From: CAYVQB01 sp964453985
GTDB lineage: Bacteria > Babelota > Babeliae > Babelales > UASB340
Length of the DNA stretch: 12,473 nt
Direction: 5' to 3'
Assembly: GCA_964453985.1 (NCBI GenBank)
Contig: CAYVQB010000030.1
Span: forward strand, 1-12,473
Shown: positions 1 to 7,668 of the stretch, one piece after another
Numbering within the stretch: the first letter of the stretch is position 1
How the letters are laid out: every line of letters begins with the position of its first letter
The notes under the pieces: generated by a model
What the model saw: only the letters and a program-made list of their open reading frames with translations
The model's database searches: none
Told to the model about the DNA's origin: nothing
Made by a program: the position numbers and the translations under genes

Positions 1-377
1 ATGAAACAGCCTTTGGTAGCACAATCGATTATAATGCAAATTTACACTTTGATACTGGAACAACATTCAGCTATGCACCTGCAAGAGCAGAAAGAGATCT
101 CTTGATAATGGCTGATGCATCATCTGCCCTATTCTTAACTGGCGCAACATTGCATTCAACAACTACAGGATTACAGTTAACAAGAGGAACATTAGTTCTT
201 GATCATAAGAACTATCTCTATAACCAAGATGGCGCAGGGGTTGCAACAAGTTTCTCAGAAGCTGTTGTCTTTGGTGATGGAGCCTCGGCAACTAATGACT
301 TGAACGTCGAAGTATTACCTGGCGGATCTATAGATCTTAAGTCTGGTATCTTAGTCTTCAAGAACGTTAGTGCATAA
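1..377 (+). CDS. Partial (3' end): propeller-less member of the secreted shell-protein family
   Basis: The reading frame is open from position 3 to a TAA at 375-377, and the true start lies left of the window. A TTG at 102 or ATG at 108 could be called as a start, but in-frame codons before them align with the paralogues downstream, so this is an internal fragment. The visible 124 residues correspond to the last part of the shell seen in genes 1-5. They include a segment equivalent to 'LYLNGC.LQTTHTG.RL..G.L.LD' (here ALFLTGATLHSTTTGLQL), followed almost at once by the conserved tail (here AVVFGDGASATNDLNVEVLP). In genes 1-5 about 330 residues of propeller separate these two segments, so this gene has no propeller. 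No C-terminal transmembrane barrel or anchor is visible. The gene ends before a strong terminator and so closes a separate upstream transcription unit. Its function is unknown. It is probably an exported structural or adhesive beta-helix protein, by analogy with its neighbours. Confidence 0.85.
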   Translation, partial: ETAFGSTIDYNANLHFDTGTTFSYAPARAERDLLIMADASSALFLTGATLHSTTTGLQLTRGTLVLDHKNYLYNQDGAGVATSFSEAVVFGDGASATNDLNVEVLPGGSIDLKSGILVFKNVSA

Positions 378-391
378 GGTTGTTGTTTAAC

Positions 392-409
392 TCCCAATGA
401 ATTTTGGGA
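392..409 (+). other. Small hairpin between stop codon and main terminator
   Basis: TCCCAA (392-397) pairs with TTGGGA (404-409) around a 6-nt loop. It lies 14 nt after the stop of the upstream gene and just before the strong terminator. No T-run follows, so it is not a terminator by itself. It could protect the mRNA 3' end, or it could be chance. Confidence 0.3.
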
Positions 410-417
410 TAAAACTT

Positions 418-471
418 AAGGGCCGGTTTATAGTGAGCTTATCAAACTCACTATAAACCGGCCCTTTTTTT
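418..471 (+). terminator. Strong rho-independent terminator
   Basis: There is a perfect 18-bp stem, GGGCCGGTTTATAGTGAG (420-437) with its exact reverse complement at 447-464. Two more A-T pairs at the base (418-419 with 465-466) extend it. The loop is 9 nt and seven Ts follow (465-471). The stem base is GC-rich in an AT-rich context, which is the classical form. It ends transcription of the upstream partial gene and separates it from the six-gene run beginning at 615. The minus-strand side has only a weak T-run, so it is mainly a + strand terminator. Confidence 0.95.
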
Positions 472-501
472 ATTTGAACTTGTTTAATTAGTTTTTAATC
501 A

Positions 502-530
502 TTGAGTTTGTGTTATGTGAAAATAACAAT
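502..530 (+). promoter_or_regulatory. Candidate sigma70-type promoter for the six-gene operon
   Basis: TTGAGT (502-507) and AACAAT (525-530) lie 17 nt apart and resemble -35 and -10 hexamers. The second matches TATAAT at only four of six positions. An equally weak alternative is TTGAAC (474-479) with AATCAT (497-502). Some promoter should lie between the terminator and the gene at 615, because that gene is the first in its direction after termination. Which hexamers are used is a guess in such AT-rich DNA. The rest of 472-614 holds only A/T tracts and the sites listed separately. Confidence 0.25.
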
Positions 531-570
531 TTTTTAGTAGCAAAAAATCTATTTTTTTTGTAGTTTCTTT

Positions 571-578
571 AGGAGGAG
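571..578 (+). promoter_or_regulatory. Orphan consensus Shine-Dalgarno (AGGAGGAG) in the leader
   Basis: AGGAGGAG is the strongest anti-16S match in the leader, but it ends 36 nt before the start codon at 615. No ATG, GTG or TTG follows at usable spacing, and a TAG at 588-590 blocks an in-frame upstream extension of the gene. It could be a ribosome standby site, a relic of a lost start, or a chance purine run. Confidence 0.4.
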
Positions 579-603
579 TTTTAGTTCTAGAGAGAAATTA
601 AAA

Positions 604-609
604 AAGGTG
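604..609 (+). promoter_or_regulatory. Ribosome binding site of gene 1
   Basis: AAGGTG lies 5 nt before the GTG at 615. This spacing supports the GTG start, which gives a typical Lys-Lys signal peptide N-terminus. Confidence 0.6.
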
Positions 610-614
610 TAGTA

Positions 615-2669
615 GTGAAAAAAAGTTTCTATGTTCTAGTTCTGTTTTTTTATTTTTTATTAATTAATAATCATCTTGATGCTCGTGCTGGCAGCATGAT
701 AGCAGATACAGATAATGCTCTTATTTATGAGGGTGAGCACCATACATTTCATAATGGTAATTTGGTAAAAGGATTTGTACGAATAAATAATGGTTTTACT
801 TTAGATTACTATTGTACTCTTACTCTTGATACTTTCATTACTGTCTCTGGTGGGATCGAGCTCCAAAATACTGGAAAAGTTGTACTTCTAGATTCTTTGC
901 GCTTAGATCCAACGGTAACATTTTCTCCTTCCGGTGGTCAGATAGATGGAAAAGGAAACACTATCTTTTTGGAGGGTGGTTTAAGCTTACCTGATAATTG
1001 CATAATAAATATTGTTGGAGACACTATAATTGATGGTAATGGTGGGGAACTTAATTTAGGAAAATGGTCGCAAATTTCTATAGACAGTAATGTTACTCTT
1101 ACTCTAAAAAATATGACCTTAAGTAATAGTTATACAACTTATACCGTCACACCCATTCGTCCCGCTGCAATTAATAGTCAGCTTGCTTTAGATAAAGTTA
1201 ATGTGAAACTAGCAGATGATTTTGATTTTGATAACGGACAATTATTTATTCATAACGATGTTGTTTTTACCGGAACTTATAAATTTAAATATAACTCTGT
1301 GCAGCACTCAAGAATAACAAGTAATTCTTGTTTATATTTTGATGAAGGCATAACTTTTGAATATTATCCTTCAGGCGCAACAAATAACTTAATTGAATTT
1401 GAAGATAGATCCTCTTGTTTATATTTAAACGGTTGTGATCTAATAACAACACATACTGGAATTAAATTAACCACCGGACGATTATTATTAGATGGCAAGC
1501 TTACTTTGAGCAGTGCTGGTTACACAAGGTTAGATGCTATGGATGATATCTTTACTATAAATACAGATATTAGTAGTAACCCACGTTCAGTTGCTTGGAG
1601 TCCTGATGGCGTTTATCTTGCTGTCGTTGGAGATAGTACATCTCTTGAAATATATAGATTTAATAGCTCACAATTTCAATTTATAGCTTCTGTGAATCAT
1701 GGGGCCTCTTCAGTAAATAGGGTAGTCTGGCATCCGTCAGGAAAATATTTGGCAATATGTAGCAATCGTGGTGGACAGCAGGTAGAGGTCTTCCTGTTTG
1801 ATAGAGAGACCAATGTTTTATCTTCAGCTGGTATCTATGATACTGGCGGGACAGCTTTTGGCCTCTCTTGGAGTCCCAATGGTTATTATTTAGCAGTGGG
1901 TATATTCGTTTCAGGATCACTAGCTGAAGTAATAGTATTGGGTTTTAACGGCAGTACGCTGAGCTTTGTGTGTAAGGATTCGTGGGGCACTTTAAGTAAA
2001 GTTGCATTTAGTGCTGAATGGAGTCCCGACGGACTATACTTGCTTGCTGGGGGAAATGAACCTGATAAAGAGATTGTATTATATTCTTTTAATGGAGTAG
2101 CTTTAACAGAAAAAAGTGCAATAACTTCTGAACAATCGATTGTAAGAGATTGCAAATGGAGTCCGAATCAAAATTATGTTGCGGTTGCTTCTGGTAATTC
2201 ACCTGGCGAGATATCAGTTTATCCTTTTGAGAAGGATACCGGAACTTTAGGTGCCTATGTCGCGACAGCAACATTAACAGATCATGGGGGGAGGTCGACA
2301 ACCTGGAGCAACGATGGAAATTATGTTTTTGTTGGATTAGATGGTTCTGGGTCAGATATAAAAGTTTATATTTTTGACGGAACTAGTCTTACTGAAGCTA
2401 CAAATTTAACAGGTGGTTTTTCATCTACTTTCGTATGGTCTTTAGCTGTTTCTCCTAATGGTAAAAATTTAGCTGCAGGTTTTACGGCTTCAAATCTAAA
2501 TGTTAAAAATTATAAGCTTATTTATGGTTATGATACAGCTGCTCAAGCATTTTCTAATTCTATAGTTTTTGGTGATAGTTCTTTAGGTACAGATAAAAAT
2601 TTGGATGTAAACGTTTTGGGGCAAGGGTACATAGAATTAAACGGAAAAGTTTTTGACGATAATGTTTAA
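615..2669 (+). CDS. Gene 1: secreted beta-shell protein with seven-blade WD40-like propeller
   Basis: The protein has 684 residues from a GTG start supported by AAGGTG at 604-609. Residues 1-25 form a Sec signal peptide: MKK, a long hydrophobic stretch, and a likely cut after Ala-Arg-Ala (23-25). Residues about 30-300 are a beta-rich shell with beta-helix-like rungs, such as VSGGIELQNTGKVVLLDSL (78-96), GDTIIDGNGGELNLGKW (135-151) and GQLFIHNDVVF (208-218). From about 305 to 640 there are seven WD40-like blades. Each opens with a W/V-SP-D/N-G-type motif, starting at VAWSPDG (326), and closes with a strand like EIYRF. Residues 647-684 are the shared tail (SNSIVFGDSSLG...). It is the first gene after the terminator and leads the operon. 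Its propeller is very similar to that of gene 5, four genes away, while its shell is more diverged. No catalytic residues are evident. A role as an exported binding or scaffold protein is inferred, and the ligand is unknown. Confidence 0.93.
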   Translation: MKKSFYVLVLFFYFLLINNHLDARAGSMIADTDNALIYEGEHHTFHNGNLVKGFVRINNGFTLDYYCTLTLDTFITVSGGIELQNTGKVVLLDSLRLDPTVTFSPSGGQIDGKGNTIFLEGGLSLPDNCIINIVGDTIIDGNGGELNLGKWSQISIDSNVTLTLKNMTLSNSYTTYTVTPIRPAAINSQLALDKVNVKLADDFDFDNGQLFIHNDVVFTGTYKFKYNSVQHSRITSNSCLYFDEGITFEYYPSGATNNLIEFEDRSSCLYLNGCDLITTHTGIKLTTGRLLLDGKLTLSSAGYTRLDAMDDIFTINTDISSNPRSVAWSPDGVYLAVVGDSTSLEIYRFNSSQFQFIASVNHGASSVNRVVWHPSGKYLAICSNRGGQQVEVFLFDRETNVLSSAGIYDTGGTAFGLSWSPNGYYLAVGIFVSGSLAEVIVLGFNGSTLSFVCKDSWGTLSKVAFSAEWSPDGLYLLAGGNEPDKEIVLYSFNGVALTEKSAITSEQSIVRDCKWSPNQNYVAVASGNSPGEISVYPFEKDTGTLGAYVATATLTDHGGRSTTWSNDGNYVFVGLDGSGSDIKVYIFDGTSLTEATNLTGGFSSTFVWSLAVSPNGKNLAAGFTASNLNVKNYKLIYGYDTAAQAFSNSIVFGDSSLGTDKNLDVNVLGQGYIELNGKVFDDNV

Positions 2670-2675
2670 GGGAGC

Positions 2676-2680
2676 GGGAG
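2676..2680 (+). promoter_or_regulatory. Ribosome binding site deciding the gene 2 start
   Basis: GGGAG lies 5 nt before GTG 2686. Other in-frame starts are TTG 2653, ATG 2662 and GTG 2680. From 2686 the protein begins MRKLNYFYF and aligns with the gene 3 N-terminus without a gap, both proteins having 699 residues. That makes 2686 the preferred start. A second purine run, AAGGGAG (2668-2674), could serve GTG 2680. Confidence 0.6.
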
Positions 2681-2685
2681 TGAGT

Positions 2686-4785
2686 GTGAGAAAATTAAAC
2701 TATTTTTATTTTTTAATAATCTGTTTATTAATTTTGCCCAACATACTTTGTGCTGGTACTGGTGATCTGGTTGCCAACACAGATAACACAACAAAGTATG
2801 TAAACAGTAGTCACACATTTTTTAGAGATGGTGCTAATCATGGTGATTTGGCTCAAGGTTTTGTTCGTATAAATGACGGCTTTGCAGTTGATAACACTGC
2901 AACTGCAAGCTTAGATGTTCTTTTTACAGTTTCTGGTGGCATTGATTTACGTGCTACAGGAAAACTTGTTCTTTTGGGATCTTTAAAATTAGATCCATCT
3001 GTTACTTTTTCTTACCAAGGTGGCCAGATTGATGGAAAAGAACGCACAATTTTTTTAGGTGGAGACTTAGAACTCCCAGATAATTGTATTATGAATATTG
3101 TTGGAGACACTATTATCGATGGTAACGGCAAAGAGCTTAGTTTGGGCAAGTGGGCACAAATTTCTATTGATAGCAATGTAACTTTAACATTAAGAAATTT
3201 AACATTAAAAAACACTTATACAAATTATACGGTTACGCCTATTCGTCCAGCTGCTCTTGATAGTCGTCTTGCTTTAGATAATGTAAAAGTTAGATTATCT
3301 GACGATTTCGATTTTAATAATGGACAACTTTTTATTCATAACGATGTAGTTTTTACTGGTACTTATAAATTTAGTTATAGATCAACAGAGCATGCAAGGA
3401 TAGCTGGTGATTCTTGTTTAAATTTTAAGCCGGATACAACTTTTGAATATTATCCATCAAGCACAATAGATAATTTAATTGAGATGCAAGATAAATCATC
3501 TCGTCTTTATTTAGATGGATGCACTTTACAGTCAACTCATACAGGAACGCGGCTAACAAAAGGTCAATTGCTTTTGGATAATAAAGTGACATTGAGTGGT
3601 GCTGCATATACTGTAATCGATTCTTTTGAATTATTAACTTCAATAGATTATGGAGCAATAGCTTCTAGCAGAATTCGTGATGCCAAATGGAGTCCTGATG
3701 GAACCTATTTGGCAATTGGTGGACAGAATCCTACGATAATAAATACAAATGAATTCAAGGTTTATAGGTTTGACGGTTATAATTTTAGATATATTGATTC
3801 TGCAGATTTTGGAACAGAAATTAGAAGTATATCGTGGCATCCGACCGGTAAATATGTTGCAATAGGTGGTATAGGGCCAACTAGTGGTTATGAATTACAA
3901 CTTTTCCGTTTTGACGGTTCTAACTTAACTCTTATTGTGTCAGTAGACATTACCGCGGTGATTAATACACTTAAGTGGTCACCTGATGGAAGATTTTTGG
4001 CTGTGGGAAGCTTTCAAGGTGCTGATGGTAAAGAACTAAAAATATATAAATTTACAGAAGAGTTTTTATCTTTAGTAACAGATCTAGATTATGGAGTTGA
4101 TTTTCAGGTAATAATATTGGCTTGGCATCCAAGTGGCGAATATTTAGCTTTTGGAGGTTATGCTAACGAGGATCCAGGAAAAGAAATACAACTATATTCT
4201 TTTGATGGGGTCTCTTTAACTCTAAGAGATTCTGTGGATTGGGGTAACGCAAATATCTCTTTGGTTTCTAGTATGGCATGGAGCCCTGACGGGGAATTTT
4301 TAGCTCTGGGTGGTAATGCTCCAGATAATTTAAGAGTTTATGCATTTAGAAGAAATACTAAAAAATTATCGAGTATTGATTTTGTGTCATGGGTACAGGA
4401 GGTAGGTGGTGTTACTTGGAGTCCTGATGGTAAATATGTTTTTGCAACTGGTTATCTGTCTGAAGCTAGAGGATATTTTTTTGATGGGATTACTCTTTCT
4501 CAGGATTTTACAATTGCCTTGAATGGGGTATTGGGTTTTAAAGTTCTGTTTTCTCCGGATGGAAACTATTTTTTGGTAACAACTGAGCCTACAACGCCAG
4601 CCGATGATCCTGAATTAACACTTTATAAAGTTGCTTATCGTTATGATACAACTGTTCAAACTTTATCGAATTCTATTGTTTTTGGGGATTCAGCTTTGGG
4701 CAGTGACTATGATTTAGATGTAAACGTGTTGGGTGGAAGTTACGTAGTATTAAATGGGATTTTAACTGATGATTCAGCTCAATAA
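2686..4785 (+). CDS. Gene 2: secreted beta-shell protein with seven-blade WD40-like propeller (propeller donor)
   Basis: From GTG 2686 the product has 699 residues; an ATG at 2662 would add 8. The signal peptide is MRKLNYFYFLIICLLILPN and onward, with cleavage near residues 22-24. The Cys at 22 lacks the small residue before it needed for a lipobox. The shell spans about 26-305, with rungs such as VSGGIDLRATGKLVLLGSL and GDTIIDGNGKELSLGKW. The propeller spans about 325-655 and its seven blade motifs are AKWSPDG (333), ISWHPTG, LKWSPDG, LAWHPSG, MAWSPDG, VTWSPDG and VLFSPDG. The tail is 661-699. The gene starts 16 nt after gene 1 and overlaps gene 3 by 17 nt. From base 3503 (codon 273) to its end it is identical to gene 3, so it supplied the gene 3 propeller. 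It is probably an exported binding protein with unknown partner, and no enzymatic motif is seen. Confidence 0.92.
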   Translation: MRKLNYFYFLIICLLILPNILCAGTGDLVANTDNTTKYVNSSHTFFRDGANHGDLAQGFVRINDGFAVDNTATASLDVLFTVSGGIDLRATGKLVLLGSLKLDPSVTFSYQGGQIDGKERTIFLGGDLELPDNCIMNIVGDTIIDGNGKELSLGKWAQISIDSNVTLTLRNLTLKNTYTNYTVTPIRPAALDSRLALDNVKVRLSDDFDFNNGQLFIHNDVVFTGTYKFSYRSTEHARIAGDSCLNFKPDTTFEYYPSSTIDNLIEMQDKSSRLYLDGCTLQSTHTGTRLTKGQLLLDNKVTLSGAAYTVIDSFELLTSIDYGAIASSRIRDAKWSPDGTYLAIGGQNPTIINTNEFKVYRFDGYNFRYIDSADFGTEIRSISWHPTGKYVAIGGIGPTSGYELQLFRFDGSNLTLIVSVDITAVINTLKWSPDGRFLAVGSFQGADGKELKIYKFTEEFLSLVTDLDYGVDFQVIILAWHPSGEYLAFGGYANEDPGKEIQLYSFDGVSLTLRDSVDWGNANISLVSSMAWSPDGEFLALGGNAPDNLRVYAFRRNTKKLSSIDFVSWVQEVGGVTWSPDGKYVFATGYLSEARGYFFDGITLSQDFTIALNGVLGFKVLFSPDGNYFLVTTEPTTPADDPELTLYKVAYRYDTTVQTLSNSIVFGDSALGSDYDLDVNVLGGSYVVLNGILTDDSAQ

Positions 4786-5585
4786 AATTTTTTGCTTTAC
4801 GGTATTATCTTTTTTTATACAAAACCAATTACTACCAGGCATTGGCGATTTAATTGCCAATACGGATAATACAACTAAATATGTAAAAAGTAGTCATACT
4901 TTTTTTAGGGACGCTCCTAATCATGGTGACCTTGTGCAAGGTGTGGTTCGTTTAAATGATGGCTTTGCTGTTGATAACACAGCAACTGCAAGCTTTGATA
5001 CTTTTATTACTGTTTCTGGTGGTATTGATTTAAGAGCAACCGGAAAACTTGTTTTATTAAGTTCTTTGTATCTTGAACCAACAGTTACTTTTTCCGTGCA
5101 GGGAGGTCAAATTGATGGCAGAGGGCACACTATCTTTTTAGAAGGTGACTTGGAGCTTCCTGATAACTGTGTTATGAATATTATTGGTGATACTGTTATT
5201 GATGGAAATGGCAAAGAGCTTAAACTTGGTAAGTGGGCACAAATTTCTGTAGATAATAATGTTACTTTAACGTTAAGAAATTTATCACTAAAAAATAGTT
5301 ATACAGATTATACGGTTGCACCTATACGTCCTGTATCTTATTGTAGTCAACTTGCACTTGATAATGTTGATATTCGTCTTGCAGATGATTTTAATTTTGA
5401 TCAAGGCCAACTTTTTATTCATAATGATGTGGCTTTTTCTGGCACATATAAATTTAGTTATAATTCTACCAAGCAAGCAAGAATAACCAGTGACTCTTGT
5501 CTCTATTTTTCTCCGGATTCTATTTTTGAATATCACCCATCAAGCACAATAAATAATTTAATTGAGTTTGAAGATAGATCATCTT
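3503..5585. repeat. Tandem duplication, copy 1 (2,083 bp)
   Basis: This is the left unit of a perfect direct tandem repeat. It covers the end of the gene 2 shell, the gene 2 propeller and tail, and the gene 3 signal peptide and most of its shell. By eye every base from 3503 to 5589 recurs 2,083 bp downstream at 5586-7672, so 4 bp (GTCT) beyond one period are shared. The left edge is set by C3502 versus T5585. Confidence 0.92.
4756..4759 (+). promoter_or_regulatory. Weak SD and overlapping start for gene 3
   Basis: GGGA lies 9 nt before ATG 4769, inside the end of gene 2. The same arrangement recurs before ATG 6852 and before ATG 8920 (GGGA at 8907-8910). This conservation supports these starts, and reinitiation by ribosomes that have finished the upstream gene probably helps. 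Confidence 0.45.
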
Positions 5586-6868
5586 GTCTTTATTTAGATG
5601 GATGCACTTTACAGTCAACTCATACAGGAACGCGGCTAACAAAAGGTCAATTGCTTTTGGATAATAAAGTGACATTGAGTGGTGCTGCATATACTGTAAT
5701 CGATTCTTTTGAATTATTAACTTCAATAGATTATGGAGCAATAGCTTCTAGCAGAATTCGTGATGCCAAATGGAGTCCTGATGGAACCTATTTGGCAATT
5801 GGTGGACAGAATCCTACGATAATAAATACAAATGAATTCAAGGTTTATAGGTTTGACGGTTATAATTTTAGATATATTGATTCTGCAGATTTTGGAACAG
5901 AAATTAGAAGTATATCGTGGCATCCGACCGGTAAATATGTTGCAATAGGTGGTATAGGGCCAACTAGTGGTTATGAATTACAACTTTTCCGTTTTGACGG
6001 TTCTAACTTAACTCTTATTGTGTCAGTAGACATTACCGCGGTGATTAATACACTTAAGTGGTCACCTGATGGAAGATTTTTGGCTGTGGGAAGCTTTCAA
6101 GGTGCTGATGGTAAAGAACTAAAAATATATAAATTTACAGAAGAGTTTTTATCTTTAGTAACAGATCTAGATTATGGAGTTGATTTTCAGGTAATAATAT
6201 TGGCTTGGCATCCAAGTGGCGAATATTTAGCTTTTGGAGGTTATGCTAACGAGGATCCAGGAAAAGAAATACAACTATATTCTTTTGATGGGGTCTCTTT
6301 AACTCTAAGAGATTCTGTGGATTGGGGTAACGCAAATATCTCTTTGGTTTCTAGTATGGCATGGAGCCCTGACGGGGAATTTTTAGCTCTGGGTGGTAAT
6401 GCTCCAGATAATTTAAGAGTTTATGCATTTAGAAGAAATACTAAAAAATTATCGAGTATTGATTTTGTGTCATGGGTACAGGAGGTAGGTGGTGTTACTT
6501 GGAGTCCTGATGGTAAATATGTTTTTGCAACTGGTTATCTGTCTGAAGCTAGAGGATATTTTTTTGATGGGATTACTCTTTCTCAGGATTTTACAATTGC
6601 CTTGAATGGGGTATTGGGTTTTAAAGTTCTGTTTTCTCCGGATGGAAACTATTTTTTGGTAACAACTGAGCCTACAACGCCAGCCGATGATCCTGAATTA
6701 ACACTTTATAAAGTTGCTTATCGTTATGATACAACTGTTCAAACTTTATCGAATTCTATTGTTTTTGGGGATTCAGCTTTGGGCAGTGACTATGATTTAG
6801 ATGTAAACGTGTTGGGTGGAAGTTACGTAGTATTAAATGGGATTTTAACTGATGATTCAGCTCAATAA
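4769..6868 (+). CDS. Gene 3: chimeric shell/propeller protein made by the tandem duplication
   Basis: The product has 699 residues from ATG 4769, which lies 17 nt inside gene 2. The signal peptide begins MIQLNKIFCFTVLSFF and the mature part probably starts near GIGDL (24-28). Residues 1-273 are identical to gene 4 residues 1-273, and residues 274-699 are identical to gene 2 residues 274-699. The switch lies at bases 5586-5589, within the conserved CLYLDGC segment and about 60 residues before the first blade motif (AKWSPDG, 333). The gene is therefore a new fusion of a gene 4-type shell to a gene 2-type propeller with seven blades and the shared tail (661-699). The frame is fully open and shell and propeller are colinear, so a functional product is likely. 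Function is inferred only from the family: an exported, non-enzymatic binding or scaffold protein. If the tandem repeat were an assembly artefact, this gene would not exist. Confidence 0.9.
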   Translation: MIQLNKIFCFTVLSFFIQNQLLPGIGDLIANTDNTTKYVKSSHTFFRDAPNHGDLVQGVVRLNDGFAVDNTATASFDTFITVSGGIDLRATGKLVLLSSLYLEPTVTFSVQGGQIDGRGHTIFLEGDLELPDNCVMNIIGDTVIDGNGKELKLGKWAQISVDNNVTLTLRNLSLKNSYTDYTVAPIRPVSYCSQLALDNVDIRLADDFNFDQGQLFIHNDVAFSGTYKFSYNSTKQARITSDSCLYFSPDSIFEYHPSSTINNLIEFEDRSSCLYLDGCTLQSTHTGTRLTKGQLLLDNKVTLSGAAYTVIDSFELLTSIDYGAIASSRIRDAKWSPDGTYLAIGGQNPTIINTNEFKVYRFDGYNFRYIDSADFGTEIRSISWHPTGKYVAIGGIGPTSGYELQLFRFDGSNLTLIVSVDITAVINTLKWSPDGRFLAVGSFQGADGKELKIYKFTEEFLSLVTDLDYGVDFQVIILAWHPSGEYLAFGGYANEDPGKEIQLYSFDGVSLTLRDSVDWGNANISLVSSMAWSPDGEFLALGGNAPDNLRVYAFRRNTKKLSSIDFVSWVQEVGGVTWSPDGKYVFATGYLSEARGYFFDGITLSQDFTIALNGVLGFKVLFSPDGNYFLVTTEPTTPADDPELTLYKVAYRYDTTVQTLSNSIVFGDSALGSDYDLDVNVLGGSYVVLNGILTDDSAQ

Positions 6869-7668
6869 AATTTTTTGCTTTACGGTATTATCTTTTTTTA
6901 TACAAAACCAATTACTACCAGGCATTGGCGATTTAATTGCCAATACGGATAATACAACTAAATATGTAAAAAGTAGTCATACTTTTTTTAGGGACGCTCC
7001 TAATCATGGTGACCTTGTGCAAGGTGTGGTTCGTTTAAATGATGGCTTTGCTGTTGATAACACAGCAACTGCAAGCTTTGATACTTTTATTACTGTTTCT
7101 GGTGGTATTGATTTAAGAGCAACCGGAAAACTTGTTTTATTAAGTTCTTTGTATCTTGAACCAACAGTTACTTTTTCCGTGCAGGGAGGTCAAATTGATG
7201 GCAGAGGGCACACTATCTTTTTAGAAGGTGACTTGGAGCTTCCTGATAACTGTGTTATGAATATTATTGGTGATACTGTTATTGATGGAAATGGCAAAGA
7301 GCTTAAACTTGGTAAGTGGGCACAAATTTCTGTAGATAATAATGTTACTTTAACGTTAAGAAATTTATCACTAAAAAATAGTTATACAGATTATACGGTT
7401 GCACCTATACGTCCTGTATCTTATTGTAGTCAACTTGCACTTGATAATGTTGATATTCGTCTTGCAGATGATTTTAATTTTGATCAAGGCCAACTTTTTA
7501 TTCATAATGATGTGGCTTTTTCTGGCACATATAAATTTAGTTATAATTCTACCAAGCAAGCAAGAATAACCAGTGACTCTTGTCTCTATTTTTCTCCGGA
7601 TTCTATTTTTGAATATCACCCATCAAGCACAATAAATAATTTAATTGAGTTTGAAGATAGATCATCTT
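5586..7668. repeat. Tandem duplication, copy 2 (2,083 bp)
   Basis: This is the right unit of the perfect tandem repeat. It covers the gene 3 propeller and tail and the gene 4 signal peptide and shell. Identity continues 4 bp further (GTCT, 7669-7672) and ends at T5590 versus G7673. No insertion sequence, inverted repeat or target-site duplication flanks the units. The junction lies in homologous positions of paralogous genes, as expected for unequal homologous recombination. Confidence 0.92.

Noticed and set aside
108..377. A separate small gene starting at TTG 102 or ATG 108
   Set aside because: The frame is open back to base 3, and the residues before the start align with the shell of the paralogues, so it is the end of a longer gene.
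1681..2301. Minus-strand and other-frame open frames within gene 1 (and similar ones in genes 2-5)
   Set aside because: They lack ribosome sites and credible protein features, lie opposite clearly conserved coding sequence, and recur at the same places in the paralogues (for example 3640-3840 and 5723-5923) only because the DNA is duplicated.
2686..2760. Gene 2 as a lipoprotein (Cys at the end of the signal peptide)
   Set aside because: The residues before the Cys are Asn-Ile-Leu, which lacks the Gly/Ala/Ser needed just before Cys in a lipobox, and the paralogues have no Cys there.
3503..7668. Transposon or insertion sequence as the cause of the duplication
   Set aside because: There is no transposase, terminal inverted repeat or target duplication. 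The edges fall at homologous positions in paralogous genes, which fits homologous recombination.
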